This document shows positions 43,388 through 52,085 of a stretch of DNA of 64,000 nt, one piece after another. The DNA comes from Candidatus Rubrivivax defluviihabitans. GTDB lineage: Bacteria > Pseudomonadota > Gammaproteobacteria > Burkholderiales > Burkholderiaceae_C. The notes under the pieces were generated by a model. The model was not told the DNA's origin and ran no database searches. It saw only the letters and a list, made by a program, of their open reading frames with translations. How positions within the stretch are numbered: position 1 is the first letter of the stretch; each line of letters starts with the position of its first letter. Both the position numbers and the translations under genes were made by a program. Location: contig JADJMW010000022.1 in NCBI GenBank assembly GCA_016709385.1, positions 310,001-374,000 of the forward strand, written 5' to 3'.

Positions 43388-44368
43388 ATGCACCCGGCCG
43401 TCTCCGTCATCCTTCTGACCACGCTCATCGGGGCCGGGCAAGGCCTGTTGCTGGCGCTGTTCACGGTACAGAGCTATACGCTCGTGGGCCTGTTGCCGGC
43501 GGCCGAAGGCCCGGTCTTCTACGTCACTGGCAGCGTGATTGCGCTGGCGCTGCTGGTCGCCGGGCTGGTGGCCTCGTTCTTCCACCTGTCGCGACCCGAG
43601 CGCGCCTGGCGCTCGGCGGCGCAATGGCGCACCTCGTGGCTGTCGCGCGAGGTCATCGTGCTGCCGGCCTTCATGGCCGCCGTGGCGCTGTACGGGCTGC
43701 TGCACGCCGTGGGCGGGGGCCCGGTGCTGCTGCAGGCCTCGGCGGGCCTGGCCATCGACGCCAGCCTGGCCGTGGGCGCCGTGGCCAGCGTGCTGGCATT
43801 CGCGCTCTTCGTCTGCACCGGCATGATCTACGCCTGCCTGCGCTTCCTGGCCGAATGGCACACGCCGCTCACGCCGCTGAACTACACGCTGATGGGCGGC
43901 GCGTCGGGATTCACGCTGGCCGCCGCTCTGGCGGCCTGGCTCGAGCCGCAGCGGGTCGGCGTGCTGGCGGCCTGGGCCATCGTGCTCACCGTGCTGGCGG
44001 CCGTCGGCCGCCTGGCTTCGCTTTGGCGCAATGCACGGCTCAAGCCGCGCTCCACCACGCAGTCGGCCATCGGCATCAAGCATCCCGTCGTGGTGCAGCG
44101 GTCGATGGGTTTCATGGGCGGCTCGTTCAATACGCGCGAGTTCTTCCATGGCGCCAGGCCCGGCCAGTTGCGCGCCGTCAGGCAGGTGTTCATCGTGCTC
44201 GCCTTCGTGGTGCCGCTGGTGCTGCTGGCCCTGGGGCGCCCGGCGGCTTCGGCACCGCTGCTGCTGGCGGCTTTCGGCGTGCAGTACGTCGGGCTGCTGG
44301 CCGAACGCTGGTTCTTCTTCGCGCAGGCGCGGCATCCGCAGAACCTGTACTACCAGGCGGTCAGCTGA
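43388..44368 (+). CDS. soeC: soeC, DmsC-like membrane anchor
   Basis: A 326-residue membrane protein with eight or so hydrophobic helices and the DmsC pattern (FFHLSRPERAWRSAAQWRTSWLSREV). It anchors SoeAB at the cytoplasmic face and reduces quinone. It starts 60 bp after soeB. Its C-terminus (YVGLLAERWFFFAQARHPQN) matches family anchors. Confidence 0.9.
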   Translation: MHPAVSVILLTTLIGAGQGLLLALFTVQSYTLVGLLPAAEGPVFYVTGSVIALALLVAGLVASFFHLSRPERAWRSAAQWRTSWLSREVIVLPAFMAAVALYGLLHAVGGGPVLLQASAGLAIDASLAVGAVASVLAFALFVCTGMIYACLRFLAEWHTPLTPLNYTLMGGASGFTLAAALAAWLEPQRVGVLAAWAIVLTVLAAVGRLASLWRNARLKPRSTTQSAIGIKHPVVVQRSMGFMGGSFNTREFFHGARPGQLRAVRQVFIVLAFVVPLVLLALGRPAASAPLLLAAFGVQYVGLLAERWFFFAQARHPQNLYYQAVS

Positions 44369-44468
44369 AGCGTGAAGGACCGGGCTTGAATCCGTCGATG
44401 CACAGGGCCCGCACCATGGTCGTCTCGCTCGGCCTGTCGCGCCAGGGCGCGACTCAGGGGCCGCCGGC

Positions 44469-46343
44469 GTGAGCGCACGCACGAGCGCCCTGCTCAACGC
44501 CCGGCGCTGGTTTCCGCCGCTGGCCTGGTGGCCCCAGGTCACGCGCGCCACGGCCAAGGCCGACGCCATGGCCGCCTTCACCGGCGCCATCATCGTGCTG
44601 CCGCAGGCGGTGGCCTTCGCCACCATTGCCGGGCTGCCGCCCGAATACGGCCTGTACGCGGCCATGGTGCCCGCAGTGGTGGCCGCGCTGTGGGGGTCGA
44701 GCCACCACCTCGTTTCCGGGCCGACGACGGCGATCTCGGTGCTGGTGCTGGCCGTGCTCAGCCCGCTGGCCGAGCCCGGCAGCGAGCGCTATGCCGCCAT
44801 GGCGCTGACGCTGAGCCTGATGGTCGGGCTGATGCAGTTCATCATGGGCCTGGCGCGGCTGGGCGCGCTCGTCAATTTCATCTCGCACACCGTGATCGTG
44901 GGCTTCACCGCGGGGGCAGCCTTCCTCATCGCGGCCAGCCAGGTGAAGAATTTCTTCGGCCTGGCGGTGCCGCGCGGCGCTGCGTTCCACGAAACGCTGC
45001 TCTTCGCGGCCAAACACCTTGGCGAGGCCCACCTCTGGGTCACGCTGGTGGGCCTGGTCACGCTGGCGGCCGGCATGCTGACCCGGCGCTTCGCGCCGCG
45101 CTGGCCCTACATGATCGTCGCCATGCTCGCCGGCAGCCTGACTGCCGCCGGGTTGAACCAGTGGCTGGGCGCGGCGCGCACGCGCATCGAGACCGTGGGC
45201 GCGCTGCAAGGCGCGCTACCGCCGCTGTCGATGCCCGACCTGTCTGCAGGCACGCTGCAGTCGCTGCTGTTCCCGGCCGCGGCGGTGGCCATCATCGGCC
45301 TCACCGAGGCGGTGGCGATTGCGCGCGCGGTGGCCACGCGCTCGGGCCAGCGCCTGAACAGCGACCAGGAATTCATCGGCCAGGGGCTTTCCAACATCGC
45401 CGGCAGCTTGTTCTCGGCCTACCCGTCCAGCGGCTCGTTCAATCGCAGTGGCGTCAATTTCGCCGCCGGCGCGCGCACGCCGCTGGCGGCGGCGCTGTCG
45501 GCGCCGTTCCTGCTCGGCCTGGCCGTGCTGGCCGCGCCGCTGGCCGCCTTCCTGCCACTGGCGGCGCTGGCCGGCATCCTGTTCATCGTGGCCTGGGGCC
45601 TGATCGACTGGCACGCCATCGGCCACATCCTGCGCCGCCACCCGCGCGAACGCATCGTGCTGCTCGTCACCTGGCTGGGCGTGCTGGTGGACCTGGAGAA
45701 GGGCCTCTTCGTCGGCATCGTCGTCTCGCTGCTGTTCTACGTCTCCCGCACCTCGCAACCCGCGGTCGACGAGCGGGTGCCCCCGGCCGCCGAACTGCAC
45801 AACCCACGCCGCAAGATGGTGGCTGCCGGCCCGCAGGCACCAGGCTGCCCGCAGCTGGCGATGCTGCGCCTGCGCGGTTCCATCTATTTCGGCGCCGTGG
45901 AACATGTGCGCGAGCAATTCCACAACGTGGACGAGCACGACCCGCAGCGCAAGTGGGTGCTGCTGCTGGCCCAGGGCGTCAATTTCGTCGACCTGGCCGG
46001 CGCGGAACTGCTGGCCGAGGAAGCCGGCCGCCGCAGCGCGCTCGGCGGCGGGCTGGTGCTGATCGGCGCGCAGCCCACGGTGCTGCACATGCTGCACCGC
46101 AGCGGCGCCGATACCGCGCTTGGTGCCGACCGTCTGTTCGCGCACAAGGGCGAGGCCTTGCGCTCGCTCTACCCGCAGCTGGACACCACGGTCTGCCGCA
46201 GCTGCACGCGCCGCGTCTTCCAGGAGTGCCATGTGGCGCTGCCCGACGGGTCGGCGCTGCCTGCACTCCCCGACCCGATGCCCCAGGGCCCCGACGTGCC
46301 CGCCCCCGCCCCGACACCCGCCACCGGAGAAGCAGCACCATGA
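44469..46343 (+). CDS. SulP-family anion transporter with STAS domain
   Basis: A 624-residue SulP protein: about 10-12 membrane helices (TGAIIVLPQAVAFATIAGLPPEYGLYAA, FSAYPSSGSFNRSGVNF) and a C-terminal STAS domain (QLAMLRLRGSIYFGAVEHV...VNFVDLAGAELLAEEA). The GTG start at 44469 is the only good one. An extra tail after STAS holds CRSCTRRVFQEC and a Pro-rich end. Next to soe it may move sulfate or sulfite, but bicarbonate and other anions are possible. Its stop overlaps the next gene (ATGA). Confidence 0.88.
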   Translation: MSARTSALLNARRWFPPLAWWPQVTRATAKADAMAAFTGAIIVLPQAVAFATIAGLPPEYGLYAAMVPAVVAALWGSSHHLVSGPTTAISVLVLAVLSPLAEPGSERYAAMALTLSLMVGLMQFIMGLARLGALVNFISHTVIVGFTAGAAFLIAASQVKNFFGLAVPRGAAFHETLLFAAKHLGEAHLWVTLVGLVTLAAGMLTRRFAPRWPYMIVAMLAGSLTAAGLNQWLGAARTRIETVGALQGALPPLSMPDLSAGTLQSLLFPAAAVAIIGLTEAVAIARAVATRSGQRLNSDQEFIGQGLSNIAGSLFSAYPSSGSFNRSGVNFAAGARTPLAAALSAPFLLGLAVLAAPLAAFLPLAALAGILFIVAWGLIDWHAIGHILRRHPRERIVLLVTWLGVLVDLEKGLFVGIVVSLLFYVSRTSQPAVDERVPPAAELHNPRRKMVAAGPQAPGCPQLAMLRLRGSIYFGAVEHVREQFHNVDEHDPQRKWVLLLAQGVNFVDLAGAELLAEEAGRRSALGGGLVLIGAQPTVLHMLHRSGADTALGADRLFAHKGEALRSLYPQLDTTVCRSCTRRVFQECHVALPDGSALPALPDPMPQGPDVPAPAPTPATGEAAP

Positions 46344-46966
46344 GCGACGCCCTCAACTACCTGGTCAAGGCCAGGCCCGACGCCGTGGGCCACTATTTCG
46401 CCTTCCTCAAGGCCTGCGGCACGCGGCTCGACCCGAAGACACGCAACCTCATTTCCGTCATCAGCAAGGTGCATGCGCAGACCGAGCGGGGCCTGCGCCA
46501 GTACCTGGGCCGCGCGCTGCGCGAGGGTGCCACCCCGGCCGAGGTGCTCGACGCGCTGCTGATGGCCTTCCCCATGCTGGGCCTGGCCAAGATCGTGTGG
46601 GCGGTGGACATCATCCTGGCGCTGGACCTGCCCGAGTTCCAGCCCGGCGCCCTGGGCGCCCCCGGCGACTGGCACGACGTGATGGCCACCAAGGGCTTCA
46701 AGGTCGGCGACACGCAGCGCGCGGAATGCGACGGCCGCGGCCTCTTCGTGCACCGCGCCGAAAAGGAATGGCGCGTCTACGACAGCCGCTGCCCGCACCA
46801 GACCACGAACATCCCCGACCTCGCGCTGCAGGGCTGCACGCTCACCTGCCCCAAGCACGAGTGGCAGTTCGACGTGCGCAGCGGCGACTGCATCGCCAAG
46901 GGCACGAGCCCGCTCAAGCGTTGGCCCAGCAAGGTCGTCAAGGGCCGCTTGCTGGCGAACTGGTAG
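46340..46966 (+). CDS. CMD-like/Rieske fusion protein
   Basis: A 208-residue protein. Residues ~1-110 look like the helical carboxymuconolactone decarboxylase/AhpD fold (LDPKTRNLISVISKVHAQTE) but without the CxxC redox pair. Residues ~115-208 form a Rieske ferredoxin with both ligand pairs (SRCPHQTTN and LTCPKHEWQF). I do not know a named protein with this pairing. Translational coupling to SulP suggests a redox or regulatory role tied to the transporter. Confidence 0.75.
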   Translation: MSDALNYLVKARPDAVGHYFAFLKACGTRLDPKTRNLISVISKVHAQTERGLRQYLGRALREGATPAEVLDALLMAFPMLGLAKIVWAVDIILALDLPEFQPGALGAPGDWHDVMATKGFKVGDTQRAECDGRGLFVHRAEKEWRVYDSRCPHQTTNIPDLALQGCTLTCPKHEWQFDVRSGDCIAKGTSPLKRWPSKVVKGRLLANW

Positions 46967-47030
46967 TACCGCCCCCGTCAATTCCTCCGTTCCCTTCCCT
47001 TCCACACCCACCGAGTCCAAGGAGACAGCC

Positions 47031-48326
47031 ATGAAAACACTCAAGCACCTGCTCAAGCTCACCCCCATTGCCGCCCTTTGCGCCGCTGGCGCCGCTTGGG
47101 CCACAAACGGCTATTTCCCCCACGGTTACGGCCTCAAGGCCAAGGGCATGGGTGGGGTCTCCACGGCCCTGGCCCAGGACAGCCTGGGCGGCGCCACCAA
47201 TCCGGCCGCCATGGTCTGGGTCGGCACGCGGTTGGACCTCGGGCTCGACGTCTTCAGCCCGAAGCGTGACGCCGAACGCAGCGGGGCCGGTTTCCCCACG
47301 CTCAATGGCAAGGTGGAGAGTGACGCCACCACGTTCTACGTGCCCGAGTTCGGCTACAACCGCATGCTGAACGCGAACATGTCCGTCGGTATTTCCGTCT
47401 ACGGCAACGGCGGCATGAACACCACCTACCCGCAGGGCGACTTCAACTGCGGCGGCGGTCCGGCCAACATGTTGTGCGGCAGCGGCACGCTGGGCGTGGA
47501 CGTGTCGCAACTCATCTTTGCGCCGACGCTGGCCTACAAGATCAATCAGCAGCATTCGGTGGGAATTTCCTTGCTGCTGGGCTACCAGCAGTTCGAGGCC
47601 GTGGGCCTGCAGGCCTTCGACAATGCTCCGGGCTTCCCGCCCTTCACGAGCGCGCCCGGCAGCGTCACCAACAATGGCTACGACAGTTCCACCGGCGTGG
47701 GCGTGCGCCTGGGCTGGCAGGGCCATTTCGGCGATGCGCTGACCGTCGGTGCCGCCTATGCGCCAAAGATGAGCATGGGCGAGTTCGACAAGTACAAGGG
47801 CTTGTTCGCCGAGGGCGGCAATTTCGACATCCCGTCGCACTACAGCTTCGGCGTGGCCTTCATGCCCGCGCCGGGCTGGACGCTGGCCGCCGACTACAGC
47901 CGCATCAACTACAGCGACGTGCCTTCGGTTTCCAACCCCAGCAGCGCGCAGGCTCCGCTGGGCGCGCCCAACGGCCCGGGCTTCGGCTGGCAGGACATCG
48001 ACGTCTTCAAGCTGGGCGTGGCGTGGCAGGTGAACGATGCGTGGACGCTGCGCGCCGGCTACAACAAGGGCGACAACCCCATCACCTCTGCCGACGTCAC
48101 GTTCAACATTCTGGCGCCGGGCGTGATGGAGGAGCACTACACGCTGGGCTTCACCTTCACCATGGACAGGAACAACGAATTCACGTTCAGCTACATGACG
48201 GCACCGCGGCAGACCGTGACCGGCCCATCGCTGTTCAACTCCGTGCTCGGCGCCGGCGCTGCCGGCAACGAAACGATCGGCATGAAGCAGTCGGCCTTCG
48301 GCCTGGCCTGGGGCTACAAGTTCTAG
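47031..48326 (+). CDS. FadL/OmpP1-type outer-membrane channel (second copy)
   Basis: A 431-residue FadL-family barrel with signal peptide MKTLKHLLKLTPIAALCAAGAAWA, plug start TNGYFPHGYGLKAKGMGGVS, family phrase SLGGATNPAAMVWVG and C-terminal aromatic end (GYKF). An AAGGAGACAGCC ribosome site precedes the ATG. It resembles channels proposed to import hydrophobic or polymeric sulfur compounds in sulfur oxidisers; that role is inference. Convergent with soxB. Confidence 0.85.
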   Translation: MKTLKHLLKLTPIAALCAAGAAWATNGYFPHGYGLKAKGMGGVSTALAQDSLGGATNPAAMVWVGTRLDLGLDVFSPKRDAERSGAGFPTLNGKVESDATTFYVPEFGYNRMLNANMSVGISVYGNGGMNTTYPQGDFNCGGGPANMLCGSGTLGVDVSQLIFAPTLAYKINQQHSVGISLLLGYQQFEAVGLQAFDNAPGFPPFTSAPGSVTNNGYDSSTGVGVRLGWQGHFGDALTVGAAYAPKMSMGEFDKYKGLFAEGGNFDIPSHYSFGVAFMPAPGWTLAADYSRINYSDVPSVSNPSSAQAPLGAPNGPGFGWQDIDVFKLGVAWQVNDAWTLRAGYNKGDNPITSADVTFNILAPGVMEEHYTLGFTFTMDRNNEFTFSYMTAPRQTVTGPSLFNSVLGAGAAGNETIGMKQSAFGLAWGYKF

Positions 48327-48343
48327 CCTGAGTGACCTGTGCA

Positions 48344-48364
48344 GGGGCGCACGGCGTGCGCCCC
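48344..48364. terminator. hairpin between fadL-type gene and soxB
   Basis: A perfect 9-bp stem GGGGCGCAC-GGC-GTGCGCCCC in the short gap between convergent genes. Likely a bidirectional transcription end; no T-run. Confidence 0.6.
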
Positions 48365-48372
48365 GCGCCGCT

Positions 48373-50145
48373 TCAGGCCAGGCCCGGGTTGCCCTGCACG
48401 CCCAGCAGCCGGGGCGTGTTGATGGTGCGCGCCTTCACGCGACCGCCGCTCTGCGACTTGAGCCACTGTTCCACCACGTCCCAGACCATCTTGTGGCCGG
48501 CGCTCTTCGCCTCCTCGGCCACCGGTGCCCAGCCGGCCACCTTGTAGGTCTTGGTCGCCTCAATGGGTTTGCCCTTCAGCCGCAACTCCTGGATGCGCTG
48601 GCCCATCGCCGCGCCGGGTTCGCAGGTGTAGGTCAGGCCACCGACGCGCACCATGTCGCCACCCTGCTGGTAGTAGGGGTCGGGGTTGAACAGGTTGTCG
48701 CAGACGTCTTCGAGCACCGTCTTGATCGTCTCGCCCGACATCCCGGTGACGGTGGCGTAGCTGTAGGTGGTGGCCACCTGATCCATCATCAGCTCACGCG
48801 TGATCACGTCGCCCGGCAGCAGGCTGGTGCCCCAGCGGAAACCCGGCGAGAAGGCGATGTCGGCGCCTTGCACGTCCATCAAGGCGTCGCACAGCAGCTG
48901 GTCCCAGCTGCCGTTGAAATTGCCGCGGCGGTACAGCAGGCCGTCGGTGACGGCCAGCTTCTCGGCCAGCCTGGCCTCATACGGCGCGCGGACCCGGGTG
49001 AGCAACGCGTCCATCTCGGGATCGGCCTGGAGCATGTCGCTGAATACCGGCAGCAGCCGGTAGCGCCAGTTCACCACCTTGCCGGCCTTGACCTCGAAAT
49101 CCATCACGCCGAGGAATTTGCCGTTGCTGCCGGCATTGGTGACGAGCGTGGTGCCGCCGGCATTCTTCACCGGCACCGCCAGCGGCACGCCGTCGTGCGT
49201 GTGGCCGCCGAAGATGGCGTCGATGCCGCGTACGCGGCCGGCCATCTTCAGGTCCACGTCCATGCCGTTGTGGCTGAGCAGCACGACCAGCTGCGCGCCC
49301 TGGCCGCGCGCCTCGTCCACCATCTTCTGCATGTTGGCGTCCTGGATGCCGAACTCCCAGTCGGCAACCATGTAGCGCGGGTTGGCGATCGGCGTGTACG
49401 GGAAGGCCTGGCCGACGATGGCCACCTTGACGCCGTTCATGTCCTTCATGACATAGGGCTTGAACACCGGGTCGCCGAAGTCGGCGGTCTTCACGTTCTG
49501 GGCCAGGAAGTCAACGCGGTGCGCCGCCGTGCCGCTGCCGGTGCCACCGGCGAAGTCCTTCTCGACGATCTCCTTCACACGCGCCATGCCGAGCGTGAAT
49601 TCCCAGTGCCCGGTCATGACGTCGACGCCGAGCAGCTTGCAGGCGTCGACCATGTCCTGGCCGTTCGTCCACAGCGCGGTGGCGCTGCCCTGCCAGGTGT
49701 CGCCGCCGTCGAGCAGCAGTGCGCCGGGGCGGCTGGCCTTCAGCCGTTTGACCAGCGTGGCCAGGTGCGCGAAGCCACCCACCTTGCCGTAGCGCCGTGC
49801 GGCGAGCTCGAAGTCGATGAAGGTATAGGCGTGCGCCAGCGCCGTGCCCGGGCGCACACCGGCCTTCTTCAGCAGGTGTTCGCCCACCAGGTGCGGCAGC
49901 TGGCCCTGCATGGCACCGAGCCCGAGGTTGACGCTGGGCTCGCGGAAATAGATGGGTTTCAACTGCGCATGGCAGTCGGTCATGTGCAGAAAGCTCACGT
50001 GGCCGGCACCTGAGCCCAGCGGCGGCAGGTCGTACAGCCCGGCTTCGGCGGTCGCGGCATCTGCTTCGGCGTAACGCGCCAGGCCCATGCCGGCCACCGA
50101 GGCGGCGGAGAGCACCTGCAGGAATTCGCGCTTGCTCAGGCTCAT
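48373..50145 (-). CDS. soxB: soxB, periplasmic sulfate thiohydrolase
   Basis: A 590-residue SoxB of the metallophosphoesterase/5'-nucleotidase fold. The N-terminus SKREFLQVLSAASVAGM is a Tat-like signal (Lys-Arg form). Metal motifs are HMTDCHAQLKP, LLDGGDTWQGSA, LLSHNGMD and FGGHTHDGVPL. It hydrolyses sulfate from SoxYZ-bound thiosulfonate using two Mn ions. An intrinsic terminator lies between soxX and this gene. Confidence 0.96.
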   Translation of the reverse strand: MSLSKREFLQVLSAASVAGMGLARYAEADAATAEAGLYDLPPLGSGAGHVSFLHMTDCHAQLKPIYFREPSVNLGLGAMQGQLPHLVGEHLLKKAGVRPGTALAHAYTFIDFELAARRYGKVGGFAHLATLVKRLKASRPGALLLDGGDTWQGSATALWTNGQDMVDACKLLGVDVMTGHWEFTLGMARVKEIVEKDFAGGTGSGTAAHRVDFLAQNVKTADFGDPVFKPYVMKDMNGVKVAIVGQAFPYTPIANPRYMVADWEFGIQDANMQKMVDEARGQGAQLVVLLSHNGMDVDLKMAGRVRGIDAIFGGHTHDGVPLAVPVKNAGGTTLVTNAGSNGKFLGVMDFEVKAGKVVNWRYRLLPVFSDMLQADPEMDALLTRVRAPYEARLAEKLAVTDGLLYRRGNFNGSWDQLLCDALMDVQGADIAFSPGFRWGTSLLPGDVITRELMMDQVATTYSYATVTGMSGETIKTVLEDVCDNLFNPDPYYQQGGDMVRVGGLTYTCEPGAAMGQRIQELRLKGKPIEATKTYKVAGWAPVAEEAKSAGHKMVWDVVEQWLKSQSGGRVKARTINTPRLLGVQGNPGLA

Positions 50146-50173
50146 GACAAGTGTCGGCTCATGTTCAAAAGCG

Positions 50174-50196
50174 AAAAAGCCCGGCGGTGCCGGGCT
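50174..50196 (-). terminator. intrinsic terminator between soxX and soxB
   Basis: Read leftward: an 8-bp stem AGCCCGGC/GCCGGGCT with a 3-base loop (50196-50178) followed by TTTTT, i.e. a complete rho-independent terminator. It lies after soxX and 29 bp before the soxB ATG, so soxB should be read at a lower level or from an extra promoter. Confidence 0.8.
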
Positions 50197-50211
50197 GTGG
50201 GGTGGAGCGCT

Positions 50212-50868
50212 CTACTGGTTGACCGGCGACTTCGGGTCCAGCAGCAGGGCCATGACATTGGCGATCTGCTTTTCGTCGAGCAGGCCCATGTGCCCGAAAC
50301 GCGGCATGTTCGAGCAGGCGTTGAAGGTCTTGCCGTTCCAGATCTTCATCCAGGTGTATTCGACGATGGGCTGCGCGGTGGGCGCCGTGACGTCGGTCAC
50401 GCCACGGTTCTTTCCGTAGTTGTACAAGCTGGGACCGATGGTGCCGTAGGAGATCTCGGCCTTGCCGATCTGGTGGCAGTTGTAGCAGCTGCCGCCGTTG
50501 TCCTTGGCGGCCACGGACGAGTCGGTCCAGGTCATGCCGCGGCCGTTCTGCGCCAGCTTCTCGCCTTCGCGCCAGTCGCCGATGTACTGGCCGCCGGCGG
50601 GCCACTTGACGGCGGCACGGGCCTGGTCCATCACCTGCTGGGCCACGGCGTCGGACGGCGGCGTGGCCGAGGAACACGCCGCCTGGCCAAGGTCCTGGTT
50701 CAGGCGGTCGAGCTTGGCGATGCCCTGGTCGCGGAACGACGCCTTCATCACGGCCGCAGCTTCGCGGTCGAGGTCGGTGCTCGAGGGCGCCGAAGCGCAC
50801 CCGGCCACGGCCAGCAACACCGCGCCGACGGCCGCGAGGGTGAAATTCACTCTCTTCATGGTCTGCAT
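50212..50868 (-). CDS. soxX: soxX, c-type cytochrome subunit (lipoprotein form)
   Basis: A 218-residue SoxX with one haem c site, GGSCYNCHQIGKAEISYGTIGPSL, and the methionine ligand expected in SNMPRFGHMG. The signal ends in a lipobox LLAVAGC, so it is probably a lipoprotein. An N-terminal ~80-residue extension precedes the cytochrome domain. ATG 50868 has an ACGGAGC ribosome site. It partners SoxA in attaching thiosulfate to SoxY. Confidence 0.92.
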   Translation of the reverse strand: MQTMKRVNFTLAAVGAVLLAVAGCASAPSSTDLDREAAAVMKASFRDQGIAKLDRLNQDLGQAACSSATPPSDAVAQQVMDQARAAVKWPAGGQYIGDWREGEKLAQNGRGMTWTDSSVAAKDNGGSCYNCHQIGKAEISYGTIGPSLYNYGKNRGVTDVTAPTAQPIVEYTWMKIWNGKTFNACSNMPRFGHMGLLDEKQIANVMALLLDPKSPVNQ

Positions 50869-50879
50869 GCTCCGTGCGT

Positions 50880-51689
50880 TCAGCGCTTGATGGCCGGTGC
50901 GATGGATTCCGCACCCTGGGCATTGACGCCCATGTAGGTGCCCAGGGCGACGGTCGCCTCGGAGCCGAAACCGGGATACGGGAAGCGCTGCTGGCGGAAG
51001 CAGTCGTTGAGCCGCAACTGCATGCTCCACATCTGGCCATTGCTCACGCGGTAGGCCGGCCAGGCCGCGAAGCCGATGCCGTCACCCGGGTTCCTGGTCA
51101 GGTTGGGCAGGTCCTGCATGCGGATGCGCTGGCCGTCGACGCCGTGGCACGAGGCGCAGGAGAAGTCCATCGGCCCGCCGCGGTAGAAGAAGGCGCGCTT
51201 GCCGATCTCGTAGCTGCGTTGCTCTTCGGCGTGGCCTTGCGGCAGGTTGAAGCGCAGGCCGCGCGACTCGGCGGCGATCCAGGTCGCCAGCGCCGTGACA
51301 TTGGCCATCTCGCCGCGGCCGAAAGGCGTGTTGGCGATCTCGGCGGCATTGAAGCCCTGCAGCATCTCCATGCAGCTCACCAGGCGCGACTCCAGGTCCT
51401 CGACCCTCTTCGTGTCGGCGAAGTAGCGCGGCAGCTCGACGAAGGCCCCCTTCACGACGCCCGGCCCCTTGCCCAGGTCGCACTGCGCCAGGCTGACATT
51501 CTTCGGGCCGCGCTTGGTGACCCAGAGTTCGGCCCCCTTGGCCTCGAAGAGCTCGGCCGGGTTGCCGTCTTCCAGCATCTTGCGGTATTCGGCAATGCCG
51601 TCGGCGGTCGACTTCTGCGCCCAGGCCGCGCCGGTGGCGGCCAGGGCCAGCACCGCCGCGGTGGCCAGGGTGAAACGCTGCTTCGTCAT
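50880..51689 (-). CDS. soxA: soxA, monohaem L-cysteine S-thiosulfotransferase subunit
   Basis: A 269-residue SoxA with a signal peptide ending in AAWA. Only one CxxCH is present (SCASCHGVDGQR). The N-terminal domain keeps single cysteines (AQCDLGK, VSCMEML) where dihaem forms have a haem, so this is the monohaem type. The catalytic cysteine is in RLNDCFRQQRFPYPG. It lies 11 bp before soxX. Confidence 0.93.
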   Translation of the reverse strand: MTKQRFTLATAAVLALAATGAAWAQKSTADGIAEYRKMLEDGNPAELFEAKGAELWVTKRGPKNVSLAQCDLGKGPGVVKGAFVELPRYFADTKRVEDLESRLVSCMEMLQGFNAAEIANTPFGRGEMANVTALATWIAAESRGLRFNLPQGHAEEQRSYEIGKRAFFYRGGPMDFSCASCHGVDGQRIRMQDLPNLTRNPGDGIGFAAWPAYRVSNGQMWSMQLRLNDCFRQQRFPYPGFGSEATVALGTYMGVNAQGAESIAPAIKR

Positions 51690-51738
51690 CGCTGCTTGTC
51701 TCCGGGGTCGGTCGGGTGGGCCGGGATCTGGGCCGGGG

Positions 51739-52050
51739 TCAGGACACCGTGGCTTCGTCGCTGCGCTTGTCGCCCTTGTTGTCGATCCAGCCGATGGTGA
51801 TCTTGTCGCCGGCCTTGGCCCCCTTCACCGTGAACTGCATGAACGGGTTCTTCGCCACCGACGGGCCCCATTGCGCCGTCATCACTTCCTTGCCGTTGTG
51901 TGCCGCAGTGACTTCCTGGATGAACCACGCCGGGATCGGCTTGCCCGCCGAGTCCTTGCGCAGGCCGGTCTCCATCTCGTGGCTCGCGAGCACGCGCACG
52001 GTGGTCTTGTCACCGGCGGCTTGGGCGCGGATGCGCATCGGGTCTGCCAT
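51739..52050 (-). CDS. soxZ: soxZ, sulfur-carrier partner subunit
   Basis: A 103-residue SoxZ of immunoglobulin-like fold (MRIRAQAAGDKTTVRVLASHEMETG...FMQFTVKGAKAGDKITIGW). It has no signal of its own and is exported bound to Tat-dependent SoxY. A GGAGAGAAC ribosome site precedes the ATG. It lies between soxY and soxA. Confidence 0.95.
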   Translation of the reverse strand: MADPMRIRAQAAGDKTTVRVLASHEMETGLRKDSAGKPIPAWFIQEVTAAHNGKEVMTAQWGPSVAKNPFMQFTVKGAKAGDKITIGWIDNKGDKRSDEATVS

Positions 52051-52085
52051 GTTCTCTCCTTGAATCTGGAACGTTGCGTGCGGAT

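Noticed and set aside
39678..44368. Polysulfide or tetrathionate reductase instead of SoeABC
   Set aside because: The molybdopterin subunit has no Tat signal, and the setting is oxidative; these favour the cytoplasmic sulfite-oxidising enzyme.
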